Source: Marivita sp.
GTDB taxonomy: Bacteria > Pseudomonadota > Alphaproteobacteria > Rhodobacterales > Rhodobacteraceae
DNA length: 64,000 bases
Reading direction: 5' to 3'
Assembly: GCF_020055675.1 (NCBI RefSeq)
Contig: NZ_JAIPUS010000002.1
Span: 124,001 to 188,000 of the forward strand
Under the pieces are notes generated by a model. It did not search any database. It had not been told where the DNA came from and saw only the letters and a list, made by a program, of their open reading frames with translations. A program made the translations under genes and the position numbers. Below are positions 17,468 through 26,704 of the stretch, in pieces. Position 1 is the first letter of the stretch. Every line of letters begins with the position of its first letter.

Positions 17468-18091
17468 ATGCCGCAATGGTTGAATGATATTCATGTCCTT
17501 CTGACAAGCCGCGTGCCCATTCCACGCATGCTGTTTCTTTTCAGCGTCGTCACGCTGTCGCTCTTTACCCTTTCGGCACATCACGCTGCCACGTTGGCGC
17601 AGGTCGGTTTGATCCTGCCAGTCATGTGTGCCCTTTTCGGACAACTCGCGGTGATCAGCGTACGTTTGCCATCGACCATCGATTCGCTTGAACGGATCGG
17701 CATGGCCAATCCTGGCGGCAAGCTGGTTCTGATCCTGATCGCAACCTATGCGGGGCTGATGGCTCTGCCGACATTATCGATGGCGCAATCCGCGCTCAGT
17801 ATTGGCGTCTTGCTATATCTGTGCCTGTTCATGGTGGTGTTCTATCTCATGGGTGACGGAAGCAAGATCAGTTGGTTCGCATGTGACTGGGACGATGGAA
17901 AACGCAACGCCGCCAACTGGCATGTGATCCGCCTGGTTTCCGTGATCCTGCTGAACGAAATCGTTGCAAAACATGGCACGCCGTTCGACTGGATCATCGC
18001 CATAACACTCGGATCGATTTCCCTGCATTACCTGATGTACTGGACGATCTATGCCACCCACCCGCATGATAAGGCAGGCTGGCCAGACTAG
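17468..18091 (+). CDS. Hypothetical integral membrane protein
   Basis: About 207 residues from the ATG at 17468, with at least five hydrophobic segments (residues about 20-35, 45-62, 80-100, 105-130 and 165-190) and few charges between them. It resembles a small inner-membrane protein of unknown function. The frame is open further upstream, but the additional ~29 residues cross the deoD stem-loop and look non-coding. It is convergent with the DUF1989 gene. I recognise no family signature. Confidence 0.65.
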   Translation: MPQWLNDIHVLLTSRVPIPRMLFLFSVVTLSLFTLSAHHAATLAQVGLILPVMCALFGQLAVISVRLPSTIDSLERIGMANPGGKLVLILIATYAGLMALPTLSMAQSALSIGVLLYLCLFMVVFYLMGDGSKISWFACDWDDGKRNAANWHVIRLVSVILLNEIVAKHGTPFDWIIAITLGSISLHYLMYWTIYATHPHDKAGWPD

Positions 18092-18104
18092 TAGAGTTTG
18101 GGCC

Positions 18105-18950
18105 CTAGCGTCCGTGGCTACGGTTATAGCCATTGACTTCAGGTGGCTGCCATCCGTCCATCGCACCGTGTGCAGGCGTTAAAACCTCGACCCGCAAAGG
18201 GTAACACACCGCGGCATCGCTTGAATGCTCGGAAGAGCAATCGCCCCCGGGACAGGCCGACAAGGCACCCAGCAAGTCAATCTCTGCAAAAAAGGTGAGG
18301 TGATCTCCGGGCCGTACCGGGCTGGCCTTCATGAAATACTGCCCCGTATCGCGCGTGAAACCGGTGCACATGAACACGTTTAGCACGTCATGCACATGCG
18401 GCTCTGCTTCGGGCAGACTCAATCTCGTCGCATCGGCCAGAGCCCGCGTCAGATTCGAGTGGCAGCAATGATGGTACTGCACCCCGGACAACAGGTTCCC
18501 TGTATACGGGTCGCAGCGTGTGCCGATCACATCATGGACTGCCCCGCCAAAGGGGTCGATCCCGTACCAACCCAGACTGTCCTCCACGATCGTCGCCATG
18601 GGGCGCAGCGTCGGGAAGGACGACCACAGCCGCGCGCCGGTCGTAACATGGGCGCCGTGCAAGGCGCGCGTCTTGCCGGAATAAAATCGTTCGGTCAGGT
18701 CGTCAGCGTTCCACAGGTTCAGATCTCCCACCTGCGGTCCCTTAATGCTGACGATGCGAAAAAACGAACCCGCGGGCACGCGAAAGGAACACGCTTCGCG
18801 CGGCGCCGCTTCTGCCATGCCGGTGACCCTTGCGCCGGCGAAGCCGTGCAAGTAACGGTCAAGATCCGGCTGCGGCAACGTTTCGGTCGGATAACAGATC
18901 ACCGGCGCGACAGCACGGCGTGCATCCGCATCCTTCGGGTCATTCGCCAT
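18105..18950 (-). CDS. DUF1989 / urea carboxylase-associated family protein
   Basis: A 281-residue protein of the DUF1989 family. GSFFRIVSIKGPQVGDLNLW near residue 65, RFYSGKTRALHGAHVT near residue 90, and YHHCCHSNLTRAL near residue 165 are typical stretches, rich in His and Cys that may bind metal. The family includes urea-carboxylase-associated proteins and carboxyguanidine deiminase subunits; whether this member has such activity is unknown. The ATG at 18950 has AGGAG about 7 bases upstream. It follows the ornithine decarboxylase-like gene on the same strand (130-base gap), so a role in polyamine, guanidino or urea nitrogen metabolism is plausible inference. Confidence 0.75.
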   Translation of the reverse strand: MANDPKDADARRAVAPVICYPTETLPQPDLDRYLHGFAGARVTGMAEAAPREACSFRVPAGSFFRIVSIKGPQVGDLNLWNADDLTERFYSGKTRALHGAHVTTGARLWSSFPTLRPMATIVEDSLGWYGIDPFGGAVHDVIGTRCDPYTGNLLSGVQYHHCCHSNLTRALADATRLSLPEAEPHVHDVLNVFMCTGFTRDTGQYFMKASPVRPGDHLTFFAEIDLLGALSACPGGDCSSEHSSDAAVCYPLRVEVLTPAHGAMDGWQPPEVNGYNRSHGR

Positions 18951-19080
18951 GCGCAGGCTCCTCTTCAAGACGCGATGAAAGGACAGCAGCGCAACTGCGT
19001 GCGCAACCCCAAGCTCTTCTTTTCTTTCGAAATATGCAAAATCCGGCGCGCGTTTCCTCCCGCGCGCCGAGAAGCCACCT

Positions 19081-20250
19081 TCAGATCGCAATCACATCCA
19101 GCGGCGGAAAGCCGTTGAAACCGATCGATGCATAGGTTGACGTGTAAGCGCCACAGCTTCGGATCACGATCCGGTCGCCAGCCTGAAGGCCCAGAGGCAA
19201 CTGCACCGGCTGCTTTTCATAAAGCACATCCACGCTGTCACAAGACGGGCCAGCCAAGATACAGGCGCCGGTCGGCTCGTGGTCCCGATCGGTCATGAAC
19301 TGGTAACGGATCGCCTCGTCCATCGTCTCAGCCAGACCGGAAAACTTGCCGATATCCAGATATACCCAGCGGTGCAGGTCACTGTCCGACTTGCGTGACA
19401 CCAGAAGCACCTCGGCGGCAATCGCCCCTGCCTCGGCCACCAGGCCGCGTCCCGGCTCCGCCATGATCTGGCGAACATTGCCGAAACGACCCTGAATCTG
19501 GTGCATCACGGCGCTTGCGTAATCCTGCGGAGCGTCCAGCGTTTGACCATAGAAGGCCGGAAACCCGCCACCGATATTCAACAAGCTCAGATCATATCCA
19601 TTCGCCTTCAAGGCATGCCAGACCTCAGCCACCTGATCGAGCGTCTCGCTCCACATCTCGGGGTCCCGCGTCTGCGATCCGACGTGGAAAGACAAGCCCA
19701 CCGGGACAAGCCCCAAATGAGACGCCAGCGCAAAGAGATCCGGCGCCTTCTCGGGCGCACAACCGAATTTCCGCGAAAGCGGCCAATCGGCCTGAAGCGA
19801 GCCCACGATCAGGCGGATATAGACCTGCGCGCCCGGTGCGTGCTGGGCCAGCTTGTGCAGCTCTTCTTCGGAATCTGCCGCGAAATGCGTGATCCCGGCA
19901 TCATGGGCCCATGCGATATCCGACGAACGCTTGATCGTGTTGCCAAAGGAAATCCGCGAGGCATCGGCACCGGCGGCCAGGCACATCTCGATCTCGGGCC
20001 GCGAGGCCGCGTCGAAATTGCTACCGACCTCGACCAGCGTGCTCAGAATCTCGGGCGCCGGATTAGCCTTCACCGCGTAATGGATTTGGGCCCGCCCCAA
20101 CCCTTGTGCCAGCGCCGAATATCGCCGCGCCACAGACTGCGTGTCGATCACGAGGGTTGGCCGCTCGAACCGGTTGTTCAGGATGAAATTTTCTGCACGG
20201 GATACAGATGTTTCTTCGCGGGCCGCCAGCCCGGTTACGTATGCGTTCAT
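19081..20250 (-). CDS. Ornithine/lysine decarboxylase, fold type III PLP enzyme
   Basis: A 389-residue eukaryotic-type (alanine racemase fold) decarboxylase making putrescine and possibly cadaverine. The PLP lysine is in HYAVKANPAPEIL near residue 53. HVGSQTRDP near residue 180, LNIGGGFPAFY near residue 215, and AEPGRGLVAEAG near residue 258 form the cofactor phosphate site. The active-site cysteine motif GPSCDSVDVLYE near residue 318 is the ornithine/lysine decarboxylase signature. GGAGATGA precedes the ATG. It is upstream of the DUF1989 gene in the same direction. Carboxynorspermidine or diaminopimelate decarboxylases are related but lack this combination. Confidence 0.88.
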   Translation of the reverse strand: MNAYVTGLAAREETSVSRAENFILNNRFERPTLVIDTQSVARRYSALAQGLGRAQIHYAVKANPAPEILSTLVEVGSNFDAASRPEIEMCLAAGADASRISFGNTIKRSSDIAWAHDAGITHFAADSEEELHKLAQHAPGAQVYIRLIVGSLQADWPLSRKFGCAPEKAPDLFALASHLGLVPVGLSFHVGSQTRDPEMWSETLDQVAEVWHALKANGYDLSLLNIGGGFPAFYGQTLDAPQDYASAVMHQIQGRFGNVRQIMAEPGRGLVAEAGAIAAEVLLVSRKSDSDLHRWVYLDIGKFSGLAETMDEAIRYQFMTDRDHEPTGACILAGPSCDSVDVLYEKQPVQLPLGLQAGDRIVIRSCGAYTSTYASIGFNGFPPLDVIAI

Positions 20251-20457
20251 TGGTCATCTCCAATCGACCCGGCCATTCCGGTTTCCCGGCACAGACCGCT
20301 CAGTTCTTTCAGAGACGTTACCGTCGCTACGTAACCGCGTGGGTGCATTGCGTTTTGCGTTGCTTGCCCACCTCGACAGAGGCGCGTGCGTTGGCGTCAC
20401 TTCTGGCGCATATGGAGTCGAAAGTGAGTCGGCGCAACAGAAAATCTTTCGCACATG

Positions 20458-20664
20458 TCAGTTTTTTCCAGGCGGACCATTCTGTTGCCGAAGACAGAGT
20501 TTCGGGGCCTCGTCAGAGGCCATCTCCGCCCCGCAAGACGCACAGCGCCATGCGCCCGGCGCCACCCGCCGCCAGCGGCAGTCCCGCGTGAGCGTCGTCG
20601 TCTTGTGCTGCCAGTAAAGATAGGCCAACACCCCGATCAGAAGAAGAATGAGAAAAATCGGCAT
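20458..20664 (-). CDS. Small membrane protein with zinc-ribbon-like C-terminus
   Basis: A 68-residue protein. The N-terminus is a single transmembrane helix (residues about 2-18, FLILLLIGVLAYLYW). A basic segment with TRDCRWRR follows, then CASCGAE, so three Cys (one in RDCRW, two in CxxC) plus a later Cys (LCLRQ) could bind a metal. Its composition looks constrained rather than random. From memory, similar small proteins occur in related bacteria. The function is unknown. Confidence 0.5.
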   Translation of the reverse strand: MPIFLILLLIGVLAYLYWQHKTTTLTRDCRWRRVAPGAWRCASCGAEMASDEAPKLCLRQQNGPPGKN

Positions 20665-20895
20665 GCCATTCGTTTAACGGCCAACGGGCCGCACACGCAA
20701 CCAGGTGGGGCCGCTGCGCCGTCCTGCCGCGAGAACCCGGCCCCCAACGCCTCACTCCCGAAAATTGCCTATTTATTCCGCAATTCCAGACACCTGACAG
20801 GTATACTTTGCCAATTGGCACGCGCTATGTGGCGGGTCTGGACGAAAACCTGGTTCACATATTGCGAAGAGACGGTTCGAAGGCCTAGATGCGGT

Positions 20896-22647
20896 ATGCG
20901 GAAAAAAGACACGGCGAGATCATTCACTGCACGGCTGAAAGCGCTTATCGGTCAAATCTATCCCGACGCGGACGCCGAAGACCTGTCGCGGTCGATCATC
21001 CAAGCCTTCTGGACGGATGACACGCAGCGGCGAAAGCGCGGACGTGTGCCCGGCAACAATTTATGGACCGAAAAAGACGCGCTTTTGATCACCTATGGCA
21101 ATTCTATTGTCGATGGTGTGCATAAACCTTTGGACTTGTTGCACGATTTCCTGCTGCGGCGCATGTCCGGTGTCATCAACAGCGTCCATATCCTGCCTTT
21201 TTTTCCCTACACATCCGACGATGGCTTTGCCGTGTCCGATTTTCGTTCCGTGAATCCGCAACTTGGGGATTGGTCGGATATCAGCCGCATCGGTGCAGAA
21301 TTCACCCTGATGTCGGATCTGGTCCTCAATCATGTGTCCAGCCAGAGCGCATGGTTCAACGAGTATCGACAGGGCCACGATCCTTACAACGCGTTCTTCT
21401 TCGAAGCCTCGCCCGAGGACGACTTGTCGCAAGTGGTGCGCCCCCGGACAACGCCGCTCTTGCAACAGGTTGAAACGGCGAACGGCCCGCGCCACGTCTG
21501 GTGCACCTTCAGTCATGACCAGATCGATTTGGACTTTCGCAACCCCGAGGTCTTGCTCGAGTTCCTGCGGATCATCCGTCTGCATGTGGATAACGGCGTG
21601 CGGATCATCCGGCTTGATGCGGTTGCCTTTCTTTGGAAGGCCGTGGGAACGGCGTCGATCCACCTTCCGCAAACCCATGCGATAGTGAAACTGATGCGGT
21701 TGCTGTGCGACTACGCCGCCGAAACGATCATCCTGCTCACCGAAACCAATGTGCCCAAGGCCGAAAACCTGAGTTATTTCGGCGCCGGGAACGAGGCGCA
21801 TGCGATCTATAATTTCCCGTTGCCGCCCTTGATCCTGCATGCGGTGATGTCCGGCTCGGCGCATTATCTGCGGCGGTGGCAAAGCGGCATGCCTCCTGCT
21901 CCGATGGGCTGCGCCTATCTCAATTTCACCGCCAGCCATGACGGGATAGGGATGCGCCCCGTCGAGGGCATTCTGCCGGACACGGAAAAAGCCAAGATCA
22001 TCGAGACCATTCGCGATATTCGCGGTCTTGTCTCGATGCGGGCGCTTCCCGATGGGGGCGAAGCACCCTACGAAATCAACACGACATATTGGGAGGCCAC
22101 AAGCCAGACGTTCGCAGGCCAGGATGACCGTCACCTGGACAGGTTCCTGTGTTCGCAAACGATCGTGATGTCACTCGAGGGGATACCGGCCTTCTACATT
22201 CACTCGATGCTGGGAACGCCGAACGATCACGCGCAGGTCGCACATCGCGGCATGAATCGTGCCATCAACCGGCACCGGTGGGACTATCCCACGCTCAACG
22301 CCCTTTTGGACAACCCGGAGTCAGAGCAGGCGCGGGTTCTCGGAGCCGTGTCCGACAGGCTGCGCATCCGGACCGCGCAACCTGCGTTTCACCCCAATGC
22401 GACCCAGTTCACTATTCCCTTGACCGACCAGATTTTCGGCGTTTGGCGGCAAAGCCTGGACCGGTCTCAGTCCATATTCGCGCTGCACAACGTCAGTGAC
22501 CAGCCGGTTGATCTTCCGCATATGTCGATGAACCTGATCGACGATGAGATTTGGGTTGATCTGCTCAACGGGGAACAGGTTGACATGATGCAAGATACGA
22601 TCACGCTCGCGCCCTACCAGTGCCGCTGGATCACCAATCGGGCGTGA
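20896..22647 (+). CDS. GH13 sucrose-phosphorylase-like enzyme, probable glucosylglycerate phosphorylase
   Basis: A 583-residue GH13 (subfamily 18-like) enzyme. The catalytic set is visible: IIRLDAVAFLWK near residue 238 (nucleophile Asp), LLTETNVP near residue 287 (acid/base Glu), and NFTASHDGIGMRP near residue 345 (transition-state Asp). Phosphorylases of this subfamily split sucrose, glucosylglycerol or glucosylglycerate. Convergent neighbours encode glucosyl-3-phosphoglycerate synthase and phosphatase, so glucosylglycerate phosphorylase, recycling the solute to glucose 1-phosphate and glycerate, is the best inference. The ATG at 20896 is chosen by fit to the family N-terminus; the ribosome binding site is weak and the frame is open upstream. 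Confidence 0.85.
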   Translation: MRKKDTARSFTARLKALIGQIYPDADAEDLSRSIIQAFWTDDTQRRKRGRVPGNNLWTEKDALLITYGNSIVDGVHKPLDLLHDFLLRRMSGVINSVHILPFFPYTSDDGFAVSDFRSVNPQLGDWSDISRIGAEFTLMSDLVLNHVSSQSAWFNEYRQGHDPYNAFFFEASPEDDLSQVVRPRTTPLLQQVETANGPRHVWCTFSHDQIDLDFRNPEVLLEFLRIIRLHVDNGVRIIRLDAVAFLWKAVGTASIHLPQTHAIVKLMRLLCDYAAETIILLTETNVPKAENLSYFGAGNEAHAIYNFPLPPLILHAVMSGSAHYLRRWQSGMPPAPMGCAYLNFTASHDGIGMRPVEGILPDTEKAKIIETIRDIRGLVSMRALPDGGEAPYEINTTYWEATSQTFAGQDDRHLDRFLCSQTIVMSLEGIPAFYIHSMLGTPNDHAQVAHRGMNRAINRHRWDYPTLNALLDNPESEQARVLGAVSDRLRIRTAQPAFHPNATQFTIPLTDQIFGVWRQSLDRSQSIFALHNVSDQPVDLPHMSMNLIDDEIWVDLLNGEQVDMMQDTITLAPYQCRWITNRA

Positions 22648-22676
22648 CGGTCAGGGACTTCCCTTGGGGCTGGACG

Positions 22677-23897
22677 CTAGCTGTAGTCTTGTTCGTCGGC
22701 TTTCGCTGCCGTGATCATATCGTTCAAGAAGGCTGAATCCGCCGAATGGACCCGGTTCCAGGTTGGGATGAACGGTGTTTCATGCGGATTGCTGATAAAG
22801 AGTTCACCCGCGCGCATGATATTGTCGGCGAACATCTCGATCGAGTTTTCTTCGGTGTGCCGTTCAAGGCTCAGGCCGTTCATCTTTGCATCATTGTAAT
22901 ACGCCTCGAGCAGGTCGAGGGCGCAGCGATAATATGTGGCCTTGAGTGTGCGGAAGACATTGTTTGTGAACACGGTCCCATCCGCGGCCAGTTTGCGGAA
23001 GATCGCTTTGCAGATATCGGTCGACATCCGGTTAAGACCTGCGCCTGCCTCTTCGGGACTGAGCTTTTGATGCTTGTGGTCATAGGCATCCGAAATTTCG
23101 ACCTGGCACACCGCCTTTGGCGCGAGGTTCCGCCACGCCTCGGACAACACACCGATCTCCAATCCCCAGTCGGACGGGATCCGCAAATCAGGCAGGACTG
23201 CGGTTCGCATGGCGAATTCGCCCGAAAGCGGGTAGCGAAAGCTGCGCAGATAATCGAGATAGTCGCGCGGTCCGATCACCCTGTTCAAGGCAATCAGCAA
23301 GGGGCTGACCAGAAGGCGGGTCACGCGACCATTGACGTTGCCATCGCCGATGCGTGGGTAGTACCCCTTTGCCAATTGGTACGGGAAGGATGGATTGGCC
23401 ACTGGATAAACCAGCCGCGCCAGCATTTCCTTGTCGTACGTCAAGATATCACAATCATGGAGCGCCATGACTGCGCTGTCGGCGCATCCCATCAAGTAAC
23501 CGAGCGACGACCAAACGTTCTTTCCTTTCCCCGGTTCTTGCGGTGCCAAGCCCAAGTCCTCGAGCCGCGCGCCAAGGGCCAGCATCCGGGGGCTGTCGTT
23601 CCAGATCACGATGTGATTCTGTTGCAATCCCTTGAAAAAGGATCGGGCTTTTCGAAACTGTGCTTCGTCCGCCGCATCAAGACCGATTATGATCCGGTGC
23701 AGATAGGTCACCTTGGATAATTCGGACAGGATTTTGGGCAGCGCCGGTCCTTCCAACTCTGAATACAGGCATGGAAGGATCAAGGAAATCTTACGCGTCC
23801 GTGCAAAGATCTCCAGTTCCCGTTCCATTTCGGAAACCGTCCTCGTGCGGAGGTTGTGCAGCGTCGTTATGTTTCCGTTCTGATGAAAGTCAGCCAT
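22677..23897 (-). CDS. gpgS: Glucosyl-3-phosphoglycerate synthase (GT81-type)
   Basis: A 406-residue cytoplasmic glycosyltransferase that transfers glucose from an NDP-glucose donor to 3-phosphoglycerate. SLILPCLYSELEGPALP near residue 38 and IIIGLDAADEAQF near residue 70 form the nucleotide-binding start of the GT-A fold. ALHDCDILTYDKEML near residue 145 holds the metal-binding DxD. KGYYPRIGDGNVNGRVTRLL near residue 180 and PSDWGLEIGVLSEAWRN near residue 243 are further conserved stretches. It starts 12 bases after the phosphatase gene, so the two form an operon for glucosylglycerate synthesis. The product is a compatible solute made under salt stress or nitrogen limitation in other bacteria. 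Confidence 0.88.
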   Translation of the reverse strand: MADFHQNGNITTLHNLRTRTVSEMERELEIFARTRKISLILPCLYSELEGPALPKILSELSKVTYLHRIIIGLDAADEAQFRKARSFFKGLQQNHIVIWNDSPRMLALGARLEDLGLAPQEPGKGKNVWSSLGYLMGCADSAVMALHDCDILTYDKEMLARLVYPVANPSFPYQLAKGYYPRIGDGNVNGRVTRLLVSPLLIALNRVIGPRDYLDYLRSFRYPLSGEFAMRTAVLPDLRIPSDWGLEIGVLSEAWRNLAPKAVCQVEISDAYDHKHQKLSPEEAGAGLNRMSTDICKAIFRKLAADGTVFTNNVFRTLKATYYRCALDLLEAYYNDAKMNGLSLERHTEENSIEMFADNIMRAGELFISNPHETPFIPTWNRVHSADSAFLNDMITAAKADEQDYS

Positions 23898-23909
23898 GAA
23901 AATCGCTTT

Positions 23910-24695
23910 CTAATTCAGGTCGAGCCGGTCGATCAGATCAAGGAGCGCACGGTTCCAACCGACCGGGCCTGCAACCTGTGTTCGAGTAACCCGCCCTTGG
24001 TCCTCGCGGATCAGTCTGGGCAACGGCGGGCCATGGGGATTGGTGACGATGATACCGAAATCAGCGTGTTCGAGCATTGCAATGTCATTGGGCGCATCAC
24101 CGAGGGCGACAGTGTATCTGGGTTGATAGGTTCCTATGATGTCCCGCATCTGGTCGGCTTTGTTGCGACCAAAGGACAGCGTCAAAAACCGGCCACCCTG
24201 TTGCGCAGAAATGCCTTGCTCGCGCAGCGTTGCCAAAAAGCGGATTTTTGCGTCCTTTGACCCGAACCAAAGACCCGGCTCCGAAAAACTCCGCTGCTGC
24301 GCGCGTTGGGCCGCCACCGTGTCGAGCCCGGTGATCTGGCAAAGCTCTGCCGTGCCGAGGTCCCCGAACCCGCGAAAATGCTGACGCAGATCAGCGGGCA
24401 TGTCGGACAAGACCAACCTGATGCGCTCGTACTCGGACGAGGCCGGAGCGTCAGCAGCAAACGGCGGCAATAGCCCCGCACCATTCTCGACGATTGCAGG
24501 CCACGCCTCCTGGGCAAGCGCGGTGCGAATGGCAACGACCTCGGACGCTGTTTTGCTGCTGGCCAGCACAAGACCCGCATCCATGTCCCGCAGTCTCGCA
24601 AGAGCCTCTTGCGCGTCATCCCACGTGTATGTCTCGTGGTCGATCAGGGTTCCGTCGAGATCGGAGAAAACCAGAAGGAAGCACTCTTTCACCAT
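23910..24695 (-). CDS. HAD-family glucosyl/mannosyl-3-phosphoglycerate phosphatase
   Basis: A 261-residue Cof/MPGP-type HAD phosphatase. Motif I is VFSDLDGTLID (nucleophile Asp near residue 12), motif II is LVLASSKT near residue 41, and a lysine in FGRNKADQM near residue 200 supplies motif III. ALGDAPNDIAML near residue 217 is motif IV. It would remove the phosphate from glucosyl-3-phosphoglycerate made by the adjacent synthase. The ATG at 24695 is chosen because HAD motif I must start within the first residues; the frame extends far upstream without sense. It is first in the two-gene operon with gpgS. Confidence 0.85.
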   Translation of the reverse strand: MVKECFLLVFSDLDGTLIDHETYTWDDAQEALARLRDMDAGLVLASSKTASEVVAIRTALAQEAWPAIVENGAGLLPPFAADAPASSEYERIRLVLSDMPADLRQHFRGFGDLGTAELCQITGLDTVAAQRAQQRSFSEPGLWFGSKDAKIRFLATLREQGISAQQGGRFLTLSFGRNKADQMRDIIGTYQPRYTVALGDAPNDIAMLEHADFGIIVTNPHGPPLPRLIREDQGRVTRTQVAGPVGWNRALLDLIDRLDLN

Positions 24696-25056
24696 GGAAA
24701 ACGTTATGCGCAATCTTCCAATCCGTCGCAAGACGGTGGGAAAATGACAAGACTGAGGGTCTGGACCGGGAGCGCGGTCTTGATCTGCCGAATATGAAGC
24801 CCGGATCATCCGTGTTGCCGGCTTTGGACGGTTATTTCGGCAAATTTTGCACAGCGACGCGCTGACCTGTTGGCCAGACCAAAACAACGGCAGAACACAA
24901 CCTATACACGACTCCATGTGGAAAACCGCTACATAGTGGCTGGAATCCGCTGATCTTGACGACCTGACAAAAAGGCTTACACAAACGTTAACTTTTTATT
25001 ATCAACTCCGGGGCGACTCTACCTGATACGTTTTCTCAAGCTTCGGTGTGCGCCCC

Positions 25057-25419
25057 ATGAATGTGCTGATTGTGCAGAATAACACAAAGCTCGGCCAGCT
25101 CTGGAAGGATCACTTGCAGCGGCACGGGCATGCGACCGATATCGCGCTCGACCAGGAAACCGCGATATTGCACCTGGCTCGGCAGTATTACCCGATCATC
25201 ATCCTCGACATCGTACTGTCTGAGGGGAGCGCCATCGCGGTGGCTGATTATGCAAGCTATCGCCACCCCGATGCGCGGGTCATCTTTGTCACCAACACCA
25301 GCTTTTTCTCGGACGGATCGATTTTTCAGCTCTGTTCAAACGCCTGCGCCTTCTTGCCGCGCGCCACGCAGCCCGACGACCTTACCGCGATGATCGAACA
25401 TTACGCGGTGGTGCATTAG
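25057..25419 (+). CDS. Stand-alone response-regulator receiver-like protein, degenerate acidic pocket
   Basis: A 120-residue CheY-fold protein with no output domain. The predicted phospho-acceptor Asp is in IIILDIVLSEGSA (residue 51), and the Thr switch position is in VIFVTNT. The usual acidic pair after beta-strand 1 (VDD or VED) is replaced by IVQNN (residues 5-9), and the conserved Lys near the end is Arg in AFLPRAT. Without the Mg-binding acids, classic phosphorylation is doubtful. A GTG at 25048 is an alternative start; the ATG at 25057 fits the fold. No kinase gene is adjacent. Confidence 0.75.
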   Translation: MNVLIVQNNTKLGQLWKDHLQRHGHATDIALDQETAILHLARQYYPIIILDIVLSEGSAIAVADYASYRHPDARVIFVTNTSFFSDGSIFQLCSNACAFLPRATQPDDLTAMIEHYAVVH

Positions 25420-25443
25420 GGGCCAGACCACAAGGCCCGGACA

Positions 25444-26427
25444 CTAATCCATCGTTTCACGGCCATGTGGCGCGGTGAAGTCCAGAATCGGGTTGATCGG
25501 GATGATCCGATGCGGATTGATGCCGTCATGGCTGTAATGATAATGACGCACAATGTGATCCATGTGCACCGTCTCGCTCACATCTGGCCATTGGTACAGC
25601 TCACGCGTGTAGGCCCAAAGGTTCGGGTAATCCACGATCCGCCGCCGGTTGCACTTGAAATGCAGGTGATACACGGAATCGAACCGCACCAGCGTGGTAA
25701 AAAGCCGCCAATCTGCCTCGGTGATCCGGTCCCCCATGAGGTAGCGCCGGTTCGAAAGACGATCCTCCAACCAGTCGAGGCTGTCGAAAAGCGGCCCGAC
25801 GGCGACATCATACGCCTCTTGGCTCGTGGCGAACCCTGATTTGTAGACACCGTTGTTGACGGTGTCATAAATCCGGTCGTTCACCGGCTCGATGTCGTCG
25901 CGCAGCTCTTCCGGCCAATAATCATCGGTATTGCCCGTCAGCCCGTCGAACGCCGAATTGAACATGCGGATAATCTCGGAACTTTCATTCGACACGATTG
26001 TCTCGCGCTTTTTGTCCCACAGGATCGGCACCGTCACCCGGCCCGAAATCTGCGGATCAGCCTTTAGGTATATGTCGCGTGCAAACGGCAAACCATATAG
26101 CGCGTCGCCTGTGGCACCGGGAAAATCTTCATCAAAGGTCCAGCCATCGCCCAACATGTCGGGGTGCACGACGGAAACATCAATCAAATCGTCCAATTGC
26201 TTGAGCGCGCGGAACACCAGAGTGCGATGCGCCCAAGGGCAGGCATAGCTGACGTAAAGATGATACCGTCCTGCCTCGGCCGGAAACCCGCCCTCGCCCA
26301 AAGGACCGGCACTGCCATCTGCCGTGATCCAGTTGCGAAACTTCGATGTGCTGCGCTTGAACGCGCCGCCGGTGCTATCGGTGTCATACCAGCGGTCCTG
26401 CCAGACACCATCTACCAACAATCCCAT
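25444..26427 (-). CDS. Glutathionyl-hydroquinone reductase (YqjG/Ecm4-type GST)
   Basis: A 327-residue Xi-class glutathione transferase that reduces glutathionyl-hydroquinones. The catalytic cysteine is in YVSYACPWAHRTLVF near residue 55. WDKKRETIVSNESSEIIRMF near residue 130 forms the glutathione site. The C-terminal helical domain contains RRYLMGDRITEADWRLFTTLVRFD. The ATG at 26427 has AGGGAG about 8 bases upstream; ten extra residues are possible from an ATG at 26457. It is convergent with the receiver gene and divergent from the SulP transporter. Confidence 0.92.
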   Translation of the reverse strand: MGLLVDGVWQDRWYDTDSTGGAFKRSTSKFRNWITADGSAGPLGEGGFPAEAGRYHLYVSYACPWAHRTLVFRALKQLDDLIDVSVVHPDMLGDGWTFDEDFPGATGDALYGLPFARDIYLKADPQISGRVTVPILWDKKRETIVSNESSEIIRMFNSAFDGLTGNTDDYWPEELRDDIEPVNDRIYDTVNNGVYKSGFATSQEAYDVAVGPLFDSLDWLEDRLSNRRYLMGDRITEADWRLFTTLVRFDSVYHLHFKCNRRRIVDYPNLWAYTRELYQWPDVSETVHMDHIVRHYHYSHDGINPHRIIPINPILDFTAPHGRETMD

Positions 26428-26704
26428 CTCGTGCTCCCTGTTCCTGTTAAACTCCATTTAGTCTGCCAGGCCGATCCGCGAAACGCCCCCCAGCGCGCAG
26501 GAGGGTGCGTCTCAGCGCACATGCAATGGGCCTGTCTTGGCGACCTGCTTGGCTTCTGCACCTCGGCACGCTATGAGACGGCAGAAATTCGAGGGGGTGC
26601 GGCCACAGGCCGGTCGTGACGGTCGGCCCCCACAAGGCGACCACCTTTCACCCATATCACAAAGACCGCGGCTTGCGCACGCGGCTTATAGGCAAGACGT
26701 ATTC

